Shown: positions 6,701 to 14,983 of the stretch, one piece after another
Layout: each line of letters opens with the position of its first letter
How positions within the stretch are numbered: position 1 is the stretch's first letter
The notes under the pieces: model-generated
What the model was told of the DNA's origin: nothing
Databases searched by the model: none
Seen by the model: the letters and a program-made list of their open reading frames with translations, nothing else
Assembly: GCA_013153715.1 (NCBI GenBank)
Contig: JAADDW010000020.1
Coordinates: forward strand, 1-64,000
Direction: 5' to 3'
DNA: 64,000 nucleotides
From: Campylobacterota bacterium
GTDB taxonomy: Bacteria > Campylobacterota > Campylobacteria > Campylobacterales > Nitratiruptoraceae
Program-made: the position numbers and the translations under genes

Positions 6701-7846
6701 ATGAGAAAAGGATTTTTTGGAGCCCTTGCCCTTGCTGTGGTACTCTTTGGAACTGCCCAAGCGGCTCCCGAAAGGATGGAAGGGTTCGGATTCCATGAGA
6801 TGGAGGAGCATAGTGAAGAGATGGCCTACTCTTCTATCCCTTTTGATGAAGAGAATGAGACGATCGGTGAAATTGGTAGGCCCATCGAGCCTAAACCAGT
6901 TGTTGAAGTTCCCGAGCCAGTAGATGGAGAAGGTGAGGAGGGAGGAGCTATCATTGAAGAGCCCCCCTTCGATCCCGACCAACCTGACCATCCCGATGTC
7001 AACGGGTCCTTTATAAAACCTCTTCCTCCTGTTGAGGCTGGGCCCAAAGAGCCAGAGATGGAGGAAGAGGGTTTCTCTTCTATGCCCTATGATCCCGAAG
7101 CTCCCGATTTTGAAGATCACGGAATGGAAGGAAAAATGGAGCATGCTAGCTCATCTGCCCAAGCTATGGCCGATGATCATAGTGGAGAAGAGGGACATGG
7201 CGATTTCCATAACCTTTTAGAGGAGCTCCTCCATGATGAGACACTCCCTCCTGAGGTGAAAGATGTGCTCCACGATGTGAAGAAGGCGATTAAATTCTAT
7301 GACAAAGAGGATCTCTTTGAAGACCTCAATATTACAAGCCTCGATGAACTCGTCAACAACCCAGACCTTCTCCAGGAGCTCGAAGAGCGGGTCAAAGAGG
7401 CTGAAGAGATGAGAAAAGAGGAGCTGGTCCACGCCCTTTTGAAGGATCAGGAGAAGGCGGAATACCCTATCAAAGGGTACTTTGTGAAAATCGGCCCTGG
7501 TCAGTATGATTGGATCTATGTGGCGGCAAATGGGAAAGTTTACAAGCTAGTGGGGGTCAACCCAGAGACAGGTAATTTCCAATATAGTCCCTATGATGGA
7601 GTTGTGGAGATTCTCGACGATGGGAAGATCAAGGTTGGTGATGAGGTGAAGAAGGGGCTCCCCTTTGTCAAATATGATGATCCTGATGAAGATGGATTTG
7701 ATTGGGTTGTCATTCTCAATGGAAAGCCCTACAAGCTTGAGGGATTTGATTTTGACGAGGCAAGCTTTGTCTATACCCCTGTCGATGGTGTTGTCGCCCA
7801 AGAAGAGGGTGATAGTGTCGAACTCCTTCCAGGACAAGCGGGTTAA
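6701..7846 (+). CDS. Acidic secreted protein with two copies of an unnamed C-terminal module
   Basis: This 381-residue protein has a signal peptide ending near AQA, a very acidic Pro/Glu-rich region with the near-repeats YSSIPFDEE and FSSMPYDPE, a helical Glu/Leu-rich middle, and two related C-terminal modules (about residues 256-305 and 318-375). The modules share D-W-[IV], a G, K-L-x-G and F-x-Y-[ST], seen as YDWIYV, YKLVGV, FQYS and FDWVVI, YKLEGF, FVYT. A third copy appears in the secreted protein at 34540-35679. I do not recognise the family. The modules look like compact beta domains. AAGGAGG precedes the start. The 3' end overlaps the convergent hydrolase gene by four bases. Confidence 0.65.
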   Translation: MRKGFFGALALAVVLFGTAQAAPERMEGFGFHEMEEHSEEMAYSSIPFDEENETIGEIGRPIEPKPVVEVPEPVDGEGEEGGAIIEEPPFDPDQPDHPDVNGSFIKPLPPVEAGPKEPEMEEEGFSSMPYDPEAPDFEDHGMEGKMEHASSSAQAMADDHSGEEGHGDFHNLLEELLHDETLPPEVKDVLHDVKKAIKFYDKEDLFEDLNITSLDELVNNPDLLQELEERVKEAEEMRKEELVHALLKDQEKAEYPIKGYFVKIGPGQYDWIYVAANGKVYKLVGVNPETGNFQYSPYDGVVEILDDGKIKVGDEVKKGLPFVKYDDPDEDGFDWVVILNGKPYKLEGFDFDEASFVYTPVDGVVAQEEGDSVELLPGQAG

Positions 7847-7858
7847 TCCCCCCGCTTG
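7835..7858. terminator. Hairpin spanning convergent stop codons
   Basis: CAAGCGGG (7835-7842) pairs perfectly with CCCGCTTG (7851-7858) around an 8-nt loop that contains the stop codon of the plus-strand gene. It can act in both directions as a terminator for the two converging genes, although neither side has a clear U tract. Confidence 0.5.
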
Positions 7859-8631
7859 ATCCACCTTTTAAGAACCCTCCAGCTCTCTTCCATATCCAAA
7901 ATATCTCCATGATCGCTTTCCCTGATGACCACCACCTCTCGGAGATTTTTAATATGGGGTTTCAGGAGTTCCCATGTGCTCCGAGGAGTTGTCCGATCCT
8001 CTTCTGCCAGCATAACATAGGTAGGACTCTCTACTCTTTCGATGAAGCGGTAGGTCTCGAAGGGGTGGCGGAGGAGGAGTTTGATAGGGAAGATGGGGTA
8101 ACGCAGTTTGGCGAGATGGGTGATGGAGTGGTAGGGAGTGATGAGGATGACTTTCTCAACGGAGTCTCCCCCGTGGGCCGCTACGAAGGCCGCCACAGCT
8201 GTACCGAGGGAGCGGCCCACTATAATATTTTTATCCCCCTTGAAACGGTGGAATATGGTGAGGGCCCCTTTGAAAAGGGTCTCTTGGGAAGGCTTCCCCT
8301 GGGATCTCCCATAGCCTGGATAGTTCATCGCCACGATGTCGATCCCTTCTAGCCTCTGGGCGAGGGTGAGGAATTCCAAGGCGTTATCGGCATTTCCCCC
8401 AAAATAGAAGAGCCTTTTTCCTCCTCTCCCCTCCAGGAACCCCACTTCAAGTCCGTCGATGAAGGTTCTCCTCCCCCCTGGAGGGAGGGAGACCTCTCGG
8501 GGGGCCAGATCTGTTCGGAAGATGAGGGAATCTTGGAAGAGAAAGAGATAGAGGAGGGAGATGAGATAGCTAAGAGAGGCGGTGCTTATAGTCGCAATAA
8601 TCAAATTTTTTGACAATTTCCAACTCTCCAT
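7843..8631 (-). CDS. Alpha/beta hydrolase, membrane anchored
   Basis: This 262-residue serine hydrolase has an N-terminal membrane segment (IIATISTASLSYLISLLYLF). The fold is shown by NYPGYGRSQG, the nucleophile elbow GRSLG, the acid in LAEEDRTTP and the histidine in SDHGDI. It resembles bacterial ABHD13/BEM46-like hydrolases; the substrate is unknown. The ATG at 8631 follows GAGAGAAA and makes the gene overlap nspC by 62 nt in another frame, an unusually long overlap here. Starts at later TTG codons are possible. Confidence 0.8.
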   Translation of the reverse strand: MESWKLSKNLIIATISTASLSYLISLLYLFLFQDSLIFRTDLAPREVSLPPGGRRTFIDGLEVGFLEGRGGKRLFYFGGNADNALEFLTLAQRLEGIDIVAMNYPGYGRSQGKPSQETLFKGALTIFHRFKGDKNIIVGRSLGTAVAAFVAAHGGDSVEKVILITPYHSITHLAKLRYPIFPIKLLLRHPFETYRFIERVESPTYVMLAEEDRTTPRSTWELLKPHIKNLREVVVIRESDHGDILDMEESWRVLKRWIKRGD

Positions 8632-9706
8632 TTTCTCTCAAGATGGCGAGGGAGGGGAGTCGAATACCGTTGAATGTTGTATTCTTGACGAAGGTGTAGT
8701 GGATCATATCTTCAAAGATGATCTTGTCTCCCCGTTTGAGGGGATGGTCGAAGCTGTAATCTCCAATAATGTCGCCTGCGAGACAGCTATTTCCCCCCAG
8801 GCGGTAGATATACCCTCCCTCCGAAGGTTCCTTGGCTCCCCGAACCCGTGGTTTGTAGGGCATTGCAAGGACATCGGGCATATGGGTCTCCGCCGAGGTA
8901 TCGAGGATAGCTATATCCATTCCGTTATGGACAATATCGATAACCGTCGCCACCAGGACGCCGGTCTCCCACCCTACAGCCTCTCCAGGTTCCAGATAGA
9001 CCTGGAGATCGTACTCCTCTCCGAACTCCCTAATCAACTTTACCAGGAGTTCCCTATTGTATCCCTCTTTCGTAATATGGTGCCCCCCTCCGAAATTGAC
9101 CCATCGACAGCGGGGGAGGAACTCTCCAAACCTCTCTCTCACCCCTTCCAGTACTTTCTGGAGGCTCTCGGCACTCTCTTCACAGAGGGCGTGGAAGTGG
9201 AGCCCTTCCAGGCCATCGTCCCACTGAAACTCCTTTCTGGTGACACCGAGACGGCTGTAGGGGGCACAGGGGTTGTAGAGGTCGATTGGGGCCGCACTCA
9301 CCTCCGGATTGATCCGTATTCCGAGGGAGCAGTTATGGGATTGGGCTATCTCTTTGAAGTGGTGGAGCTGGTAGAGGGAGTTGAAGATGATGTAGTCGCT
9401 CATCTTCGCAATGAGGGGAAACTCGTCATCCTTGAAGGCTGGAGAGTAGGTGTGGACCTCCTTCCCCAACTCCTCGAAGGCGAGCTGGGCTTCCCAGAGC
9501 CCGCTGGCGGCCGCCCCTGCAAGATACTCTCCCACCAGGGGGAAAGTACTCCACATGGCAAACCCTTTGAGGGCGACGATTATTTTTGCCCCCGATTCCC
9601 TTTCGATCTCGTCGAGGATCTCCAGATTTCTCCGGAGGAGGCGCTCCTCACAGATGTAGCAAGGGGTGGGAATACGGTGGAGCACCTCTTCGATACCCCT
9701 CTCCAT
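8570..9706 (-). CDS. nspC: Carboxynorspermidine decarboxylase
   Basis: This 378-residue PLP enzyme decarboxylates carboxynorspermidine or carboxyspermidine to the triamine, the last step of the alternative polyamine pathway used by Campylobacter and Vibrio. The alanine-racemase-fold PLP lysine lies in IIVALKGFAMW. HFHALCEE, FGGGHHITKEGY and EPGEAVGW fit NspC. Its start overlaps the stop of the dehydrogenase gene at 9706, so the two steps are coupled. Confidence 0.93.
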   Translation of the reverse strand: MERGIEEVLHRIPTPCYICEERLLRRNLEILDEIERESGAKIIVALKGFAMWSTFPLVGEYLAGAAASGLWEAQLAFEELGKEVHTYSPAFKDDEFPLIAKMSDYIIFNSLYQLHHFKEIAQSHNCSLGIRINPEVSAAPIDLYNPCAPYSRLGVTRKEFQWDDGLEGLHFHALCEESAESLQKVLEGVRERFGEFLPRCRWVNFGGGHHITKEGYNRELLVKLIREFGEEYDLQVYLEPGEAVGWETGVLVATVIDIVHNGMDIAILDTSAETHMPDVLAMPYKPRVRGAKEPSEGGYIYRLGGNSCLAGDIIGDYSFDHPLKRGDKIIFEDMIHYTFVKNTTFNGIRLPSLAILRENGELEIVKKFDYCDYKHRLS

Positions 9707-10914
9707 CAGCCTATCTTTTCGTTGGGGTCAAGTTCCTCAATGTGCCATGGAAGTCCCTGGCGCTGGAGCTCCTCCATGAAGGGGTCCGGATCGAACTGTT
9801 CCATATTCCAGACTCCGGGCTTATGCCACTTGCCCTCCAGCATCAACTTGGCCCCGATCATCGCCGGAACCCCTGTCGTATAGCTGACACACTGGCTATA
9901 GACCTCCTTGTAGGCCTCCTGGTGGTCACAGATGTTGTAGATGTAGATTCTCCTCCGTTCTCCATCTTTGATACCCTCACAGACCACACCGATATTGGTC
10001 TTCCCTTTGGTCCTCGCTCCGAGACTGGCAGGGTCTGGGAGGAGGGCTTTGAGGAGGTGGAGGGGGACCACTCTGCACCCATCGACCTCCACGGGATCTA
10101 TTCTTGTCAATCCCACATTATCGAGGACCTTGAGGTGGGTCAGATAGCTCTCGGAGAATGTCATCCAGAAGCGGATCCGTTTGAGCCCCTTAATATGTTT
10201 GACCAGAGACTCCTCCTCTTCATGGTAGAGGAGATAGCTCTTTTTGGGGCCGATTTCTGGATAGTTCCAGACCATACTGATCTCCATGGGTTCCGTCTCG
10301 ATCCACCTCCCATTCTCCCAGTATCTCCCCTTGGAGTTGACCTCCCTGATATTGATCTCCGGATTGAAATTGGTGGCAAAGGGGTAACCGTGATCCCCTG
10401 CATTACAGTCCAGGATGTCGATATATTCGATAACATCGAGGAGATGTTTCTGGGCATAGGCGACGAAAACATTGGTCACTCCTGGGTCGAAACCGCTCCC
10501 GAGAAGGGCCATAATTCCCCGTTGTTGAAAGGGTTCGTGGAGGGCCCACTGCTCCTTGTACTCGAATTTGGCTGTGTCAGGGTGTTCATAATTGGCGGTA
10601 TCGAGGTAGTCAACCTTGGTCTCCATACAGGCTTCCATAATGGTTAAATCCTGGTAGGGAAGGGCCACATTGATGACAATGTCCGGCTTCACAAGGTTGA
10701 TGAGGTCGATAAGCTCGTTGAGATTGTCGGCATCGACCCTCGCCACATCGATCCGCCTATTCCACTTGTCGAGAATTTCGTCTCGGATCTCCTCACACTT
10801 GGCCAATGTTCTACTGGCCAGGGTAATACTCTGGAATGTATCGGGATTGAGGGCGCACTTGTGGGCGACGACCCGTCCTACTCCTCCTGCGCCGATAATG
10901 AGAACCTTGCCCAT
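9706..10914 (-). CDS. Carboxynorspermidine/carboxyspermidine dehydrogenase (Lys9/Lys1-like)
   Basis: This 402-residue saccharopine-dehydrogenase-like enzyme joins aspartate semialdehyde to a diamine. It has the N-terminal nucleotide-binding motif IIGAGGVGRVVAHKCA, then VINVALPYQDLTIMEAC and LLGSGFDPGVTNVF, which are typical of the carboxynorspermidine branch. The adjacent nspC supports the assignment over lysine metabolism. A 56-residue basic ORF lies 22 nt upstream and could be co-transcribed. Confidence 0.9.
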   Translation of the reverse strand: MGKVLIIGAGGVGRVVAHKCALNPDTFQSITLASRTLAKCEEIRDEILDKWNRRIDVARVDADNLNELIDLINLVKPDIVINVALPYQDLTIMEACMETKVDYLDTANYEHPDTAKFEYKEQWALHEPFQQRGIMALLGSGFDPGVTNVFVAYAQKHLLDVIEYIDILDCNAGDHGYPFATNFNPEINIREVNSKGRYWENGRWIETEPMEISMVWNYPEIGPKKSYLLYHEEEESLVKHIKGLKRIRFWMTFSESYLTHLKVLDNVGLTRIDPVEVDGCRVVPLHLLKALLPDPASLGARTKGKTNIGVVCEGIKDGERRRIYIYNICDHQEAYKEVYSQCVSYTTGVPAMIGAKLMLEGKWHKPGVWNMEQFDPDPFMEELQRQGLPWHIEELDPNEKIG

Positions 10915-10936
10915 CTCTCTCCTTTATTTAAGTGAA

Positions 10937-11107
10937 TTAAACATAGATGTCTATCTTTCCCTTCCGCCCTCTCTTGGAGGCGGTTACCCCTTTCTTCTTT
11001 TTCCTCTTTCCCTTCTTTTTGTATTCGCCCCAAATATTGTAAGGATGGCGCTCGTCTGTCACTCTGTAGGTTGTTGTGATCTTTTCGATAGATGGTAGAG
11101 GCTTCAT
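10937..11107 (-). CDS. Small lysine-rich basic protein, 56 aa (not in ORF track)
   Basis: An open frame from ATG at 11107 to TAA at 10937 encodes 56 residues, starting MKPLPSIEKITTTYRVTDER and followed by a run rich in Lys, Arg and Gly, ending KIDIYV. AAGG sits about 8 nt before the ATG. The gene lies between the cytochrome gene and the polyamine dehydrogenase on the same strand. The N-terminal half (HPYNIWGEY) looks ordered and the C-terminal half is likely a nucleic-acid-binding tail. I do not recognise the family. Confidence 0.55.
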   Translation of the reverse strand: MKPLPSIEKITTTYRVTDERHPYNIWGEYKKKGKRKKKKGVTASKRGRKGKIDIYV

Positions 11108-11130
11108 TGGAAAACCTTTCCCATTTTTTC

Positions 11131-11562
11131 CTATTGTACCCTATTTTTGATGCGCTCAATCCCGAGGAGAGGTCTCCGTTGGAGGTCTGGAAACTCTTTG
11201 ACCCCCTTCTGGTGGCACCCCGTACAGTTTCCGTAGAAGAGGGCCGCTCCCTCCTGAACCCACTCTCTATGGGAAGGGGTCTCTCCGTGGAGTGTCGCAA
11301 TATAGGCCGCTATCTTTCGGGCTTCATCTTCTTTCACATATCCTCCCTCCATCTTTGTAGGGAAGCCGAGACTCTCTGAACCTTCCATAATTACATGGAA
11401 AGTATACTCTTCCACCAAGTGGGGGGAGCTGGGATCCAACTGAAGGGTTTCCTCCTTTTTCCGATTTTCTCCTCTCTCTTGGAGATGTTCCCTTCCCCCC
11501 TTGAAGATAAGGGCTATGACCAGAAGGAGAAAGGGGAGTATGAGTAGAAGTGTCCGTTTCAT
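11131..11562 (-). CDS. Membrane-anchored mono-haem c-type cytochrome
   Basis: The 143-residue product begins with a hydrophobic anchor (MKRTLLLILPFLLLVIALIF) and has one CXXCH haem site in GNCTGCHQKG near the C-terminus, with a class I-like region (EDEARKIAAYIATLHG) before it. It is probably a periplasmic electron carrier. The ATG at 11562 is preferred to the track start because the leader begins there. It is divergent from trxC. Confidence 0.75.
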   Translation of the reverse strand: MKRTLLLILPFLLLVIALIFKGGREHLQERGENRKKEETLQLDPSSPHLVEEYTFHVIMEGSESLGFPTKMEGGYVKEDEARKIAAYIATLHGETPSHREWVQEGAALFYGNCTGCHQKGVKEFPDLQRRPLLGIERIKNRVQ

Positions 11563-11650
11563 CTGGAAAATTGTAGCAAAATGTGACTTTGGATACATAT
11601 CCAGAGAAGATGATGTGTTAAGATATGCAAAAAGTTTTGAAGGAGCGCCT

Positions 11651-12082
11651 ATGGAAACGATCAATGTGGTCTGTCCCAACTGTCTGGCTGTTAACCGCCT
11701 CCCCAAGAAGAGTTTCTACACCAAGGCCAAATGTGGAAAGTGTGGGTACAATCTCCTCGACACCCATCCTGTCGAACTCACTCCCGAGAGTTTCGAGACC
11801 ATGATTACTAAAAACGATATTCCTGTCATCGTCGATTTCTGGGCTCCCTGGTGTGGACCGTGTCAGATGATGGCTCCCGCCTTTGAAGATGCCGCCAGCC
11901 GTTTCGCCCTCAAGGCCAGATTTGCCAAGGTCAATACAGAGGAGTATCCCCAGTTAGCACAGCCCTTTGGGATCAGGGGAATTCCGACGATGATCGCTTT
12001 CAAACATGGTCAGGAGTTGGGTCGTGTCAGTGGGGCTCTCAGTGCGGAGCAGATAATTCAGTGGGTCAGCAGGTTTCTCTGA
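11651..12082 (+). CDS. trxC: Thioredoxin TrxC (thioredoxin 2 type)
   Basis: The 143-residue protein has an N-terminal zinc ribbon with CPNC and CGKC and then a thioredoxin domain with active site WCGPC and the cis-proline loop GIRGIPTMIAF. Cytosolic thioredoxin 2 reduces disulfides and responds to oxidants. The ATG at 11651 follows AAGGAG; the longer track start is not credible. A strong inverted repeat follows the stop. Confidence 0.95.
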   Translation: METINVVCPNCLAVNRLPKKSFYTKAKCGKCGYNLLDTHPVELTPESFETMITKNDIPVIVDFWAPWCGPCQMMAPAFEDAASRFALKARFAKVNTEEYPQLAQPFGIRGIPTMIAFKHGQELGRVSGALSAEQIIQWVSRFL

Positions 12083-12088
12083 TGTGAG

Positions 12089-12112
12089 GGTTTCGGGCGG
12101 GCGCCCGAAACC
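12089..12112. terminator. Bidirectional terminator between trxC and a cytochrome gene
   Basis: GGTTTCGGGC (12089-12098) and GCCCGAAACC (12103-12112) form a perfect 10-bp stem with a 4-nt loop, placed exactly between two convergent stop codons. It likely serves both genes. Confidence 0.8.
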
Positions 12113-12418
12113 TTACTTCTTCAACTTGGCGATATAGTCGGCCAGTGCCTCAATGTCTGCGTCGCTGAGGCTCGCCACCTGTCCCTTCATGAGCATTCCC
12201 ATACCGTAAACATTGCGTGTTCCGGCTTTGTACCCTTTGAGGGCTTCGATAGTTTTCGCTTTATCCCAACCTGCGATGGGAGCAGACTTTCCGAGGGCCT
12301 GTTTTTCACCATTGGCACCGTGACATCCGGCACACTTTTTGTAGAGAGCCGCACCATCGGCCGCCATGAGAGTTGAAGCTACAAGAGCACTGAGTGTGAG
12401 TACAGCAAACTTTTTCAT
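12113..12418 (-). CDS. Periplasmic class I c-type cytochrome (c553-like)
   Basis: The 101-residue protein has a signal peptide ending AAD, a haem site KKCAGCHGANGEKQALGK, and an axial methionine probably in YGMGMLMKGQ. The closing ALADYIAKL helix is standard for cytochrome c553. It is a soluble electron carrier, plausibly feeding the cbb3-type oxidase implied by ccoG. The ATG has AAGGAGG close by. Confidence 0.9.
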   Translation of the reverse strand: MKKFAVLTLSALVASTLMAADGAALYKKCAGCHGANGEKQALGKSAPIAGWDKAKTIEALKGYKAGTRNVYGMGMLMKGQVASLSDADIEALADYIAKLKK

Positions 12419-12448
12419 CTTATCCTCCTTTGGTAGAGATTTATTGGA

Positions 12449-12465
12449 ACGGGGCAGAGCCCCGT
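12449..12465 (-). terminator. Hairpin downstream of the cytochrome-like gene
   Basis: ACGGGGC and GCCCCGT pair perfectly over 7 bp with a 3-nt loop, just after the stop of the gene at 12478-12801 and before the next cytochrome gene on the same strand. The U tract is weak. Confidence 0.6.
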
Positions 12466-12477
12466 AGGCTCAATTCA

Positions 12478-12801
12478 TTAACAGCTGGGAACATTCCCGC
12501 TGTCGCTGGCATACTCATAGGCAAAATCGTAGATATGTTTGAGCTGACCAGGTTTCAGGTATCCCTTTTTGTAGTTGGGACAGATTTTCTGGATCTCATC
12601 CTCAAATTTGCCCTCTTCATTGATCTCTTCCCACTCATCTTGGGTATGCTTTGCGGCAAACTTAGCACCGTTGAAACCGCAGACCTTCTTCAGCTTCTTC
12701 TGATAGATTTTCTGCCCTTTGCTGGCATCTGCAAAGGCCGCGGTTGTGATGAAGCTCGCTCCAAAGAGTGCCGCTAGGAGCAGAGTGGCGATCTTTTTCA
12801 T
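12478..12801 (-). CDS. Periplasmic cytochrome-c-like protein lacking CXXCH
   Basis: This 107-residue exported protein (signal peptide ending AFA) starts its mature part like a small cytochrome (DASKGQKIYQKKLKKVC) and ends with a helix like cytochrome c. Where a CXXCH would sit there is VCGFNGAKFAAKH instead. Three cysteines remain (KKVCG, KICPN, VPSC). It may be a haem-free relative, use a different attachment, or form disulfides. The neighbours are true cytochromes. Confidence 0.6.
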   Translation of the reverse strand: MKKIATLLLAALFGASFITTAAFADASKGQKIYQKKLKKVCGFNGAKFAAKHTQDEWEEINEEGKFEDEIQKICPNYKKGYLKPGQLKHIYDFAYEYASDSGNVPSC

Positions 12802-12864
12802 CTTCCCTCCTTGTTTAGGTGTTGTAAGAGTATTATAGGAGATAATTGTGGATTAATTGTGAGT

Positions 12865-13176
12865 CTATCGAATCCTCCCAATAACTTTATAGCGGTTCCA
12901 ATAGATCTGGAGGATGATCTCCAACTCATCTGGATCCACTTGGTGGCGGTAGATCTTCCGCCCCTTGACAAGACTCCTCTCAGGATCGGGATTGAGGAGT
13001 TGCTCTCTCATGGCCCCCTTGACTCCCCGCTCACTGCTGTAGTGGAGGAGATAGTCGAAGAAGAGGGGCTTGAGGGGGAGCTGGATCCGATTGTGGCACT
13101 CTCCACACCGCCTCTCCAAGAGATCTCCCCGTGCGAGGAGGAGTCCGACCAGCAGGAGGGCTATCACTCTCTCCAT
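12865..13176 (-). CDS. Small mono-haem c-type cytochrome
   Basis: The 103-residue product has a short export signal (MERVIALLLVGLLLARG) and one haem site RRCGECHNRI. The rest (FFDYLLHYSSERGVKGAMRE) is not a standard class I fold, so the closest family is uncertain. It overlaps the 3' end of the histidine kinase gene by 13 nt. It may be a target or redox partner of that regulatory system. Confidence 0.7.
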   Translation of the reverse strand: MERVIALLLVGLLLARGDLLERRCGECHNRIQLPLKPLFFDYLLHYSSERGVKGAMREQLLNPDPERSLVKGRKIYRHQVDPDELEIILQIYWNRYKVIGRIR

Positions 13177-14327
13177 AGGACGGTGACCTCCGTGTACTCG
13201 TTGAGTTCCGACTCGATCTTTATTTGGAGACCGAACTCCTTGGCGATCATATAGACAATATGCATTCCTATTCCAAATCCCCCCTCCGCTTTGCTCAACC
13301 GTTTATACCGCTCGAAGATCTCCTTGATCTGCTCTTTGGGAATTCCGACTCCGCTATCCTTGACCCTGAAACCTCCCCTGAATGTATAGACCTCAACCTT
13401 TCCCCCTATTTTGTTGTATTTGATGGCGTTGGAGAGAATATTGTCCACGAGGCGGGAGATCTTCTTCCGGTCGGCACGGAGGGTCGATGGGGCGAGATGG
13501 AGACGGAACTCCACTTTTTTACTCTGGGCTAGGGGTTTGAAGTAGTCGGTCCGTTGCCTCAAAAGCTCTGCCATATCGATTGTCTCAATTTTGGATGGGA
13601 GCCGTTCATGGAGGAGGAGATAGGTGAGGTCGTTGTAGATTGTGGCTATTGTCCTGGCGGCTATCTCTATCCGTCTGATCTTTTTGAGGAGCCTCTCATC
13701 GTCGCTCTCTATTGTCTCTATATTGGTCAGAATTGTACTCACAGGGGTATTGAGCTCATGGGTTGTATCTTTGATGAAGTCGTTGAGGAGCATAATGGAG
13801 TTCCGCATGGGACGGAGGAAGAGGCGGACCAGAAAGTAGCCGATGATCGCCATGAAGAGGAGGAAGAGGGAACCGAAGAGGACAATGTTGGTCAGGGCCC
13901 GCCTCAACCACTTCTCATCATCATCTATCTCAATAATGACATACTTGGCCCCCAGATAGTAGAGCTCCGGCTCTTTGATGAAGTAGATATACTTGCCACA
14001 CTTGTAGAGGACCTGGTGAAATTTGATCTCATGCCGATGGATGAGGGAGAAGATCTGGGTATAGTCGGCGTCGTAGATGGCCGATCGGAAGCTGGAGTAG
14101 CGGGGGTAGTAGTTGTCCTCTAGAAGACTCTCGTGCATCTGTCGGATTCTATGGATAACATCTTTTGCGTGGTTCTGGAGTTTGGGGAGGTGGAGGTTGA
14201 GGGCCAGCTCCTTTTCAAAACGGAAGTACATGAAGGAGGCGAGGGAGAAGATAATCACGGTGAGGAAGATGTAGAGGGTAAGGAAGGAGAGGAGGGTACG
14301 CCGCTCACTTGATAAATTTATACCCAT
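13164..14327 (-). CDS. Sensor histidine kinase
   Basis: A 387-residue inner-membrane kinase. Two transmembrane helices (about residues 14-32 and 147-170) flank a periplasmic sensor region. The H-box is DTTHELNTPVSTI, the N-box LVDNILSNAIKYNK, and the ATP lid includes DSGVGIPKEQ and GGFGIGMHIV. It overlaps its response regulator upstream by 23 nt. The signal is not evident. Confidence 0.92.
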   Translation of the reverse strand: MGINLSSERRTLLSFLTLYIFLTVIIFSLASFMYFRFEKELALNLHLPKLQNHAKDVIHRIRQMHESLLEDNYYPRYSSFRSAIYDADYTQIFSLIHRHEIKFHQVLYKCGKYIYFIKEPELYYLGAKYVIIEIDDDEKWLRRALTNIVLFGSLFLLFMAIIGYFLVRLFLRPMRNSIMLLNDFIKDTTHELNTPVSTILTNIETIESDDERLLKKIRRIEIAARTIATIYNDLTYLLLHERLPSKIETIDMAELLRQRTDYFKPLAQSKKVEFRLHLAPSTLRADRKKISRLVDNILSNAIKYNKIGGKVEVYTFRGGFRVKDSGVGIPKEQIKEIFERYKRLSKAEGGFGIGMHIVYMIAKEFGLQIKIESELNEYTEVTVLWRE

Positions 14328-14964
14328 ACCGCTTGATACTCTCTATCCGCTCTTTCCCTAGATATTTTCTCAAGTTTTTGATATAGGTTCTCAGGGCCAT
14401 ATCACTTGGGGTCTCCCCATACTCCCAGAGGGTATCGTAGATCTTCTCGTGGCTGATCTTCTCATTAGGGTGTTTGAGGAAGAGTTTGAGGAGGGCTGTC
14501 TCCTTCTGGTTCAGGGAGACAGGCTCCCCATCTATGTAGAGGGTGTCGCTCTCCAGATCGAAGTAGCGGTGTGGGTCGATCTCTATCTGTTCCTTTTTTC
14601 CAAACTCCCGTTTCAAGAGGGTCTCCATCCTCAGGAGGAGCTCCTTGAGGGCAAAGGGTTTGCGGATATAGTCGTCACAGCCGCTCTTGAACCCCTTTTC
14701 CAGATTCTCCACACTATCGAGGGATGTGATGAAGATAGCGGGAGTGTCTGTCTGGGAGCGGACCTCCTTGAGGAGTTGGAAACCGTCGATACCCGGAACC
14801 ATAACATCGAGGAGGAGGAGATCGTAGTTCCTCTCATAGATCTTCTCCAGGGCTTCATCCCCTCTATAGACACTCTCTACCTCAAACCCCCGCTCTTCCA
14901 GATACTCTTTAATTGTCTCGCTGAGGCTGAGATCATCTTCCAATAGCAGTACCTTCCCTTTCAC
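14305..14964 (-). CDS. OmpR-family response regulator
   Basis: 219 residues. The receiver has the acidic pair LLEDD, the phospho-acceptor in LLLLDVMVPG, and K in RKPFALKE. The winged-helix output domain (LNQKETALLKLFLKHPNEKIS, IKRYGYKF) binds DNA. The start codon is GTG at 14964 with AGGAG 8 nt upstream. It is paired with the kinase just downstream and a small cytochrome gene. Confidence 0.92.
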   Translation of the reverse strand: MKGKVLLLEDDLSLSETIKEYLEERGFEVESVYRGDEALEKIYERNYDLLLLDVMVPGIDGFQLLKEVRSQTDTPAIFITSLDSVENLEKGFKSGCDDYIRKPFALKELLLRMETLLKREFGKKEQIEIDPHRYFDLESDTLYIDGEPVSLNQKETALLKLFLKHPNEKISHEKIYDTLWEYGETPSDMALRTYIKNLRKYLGKERIESIKRYGYKFIK

Positions 14965-14983
14965 CCTCTTGCTCCTTTATGAT

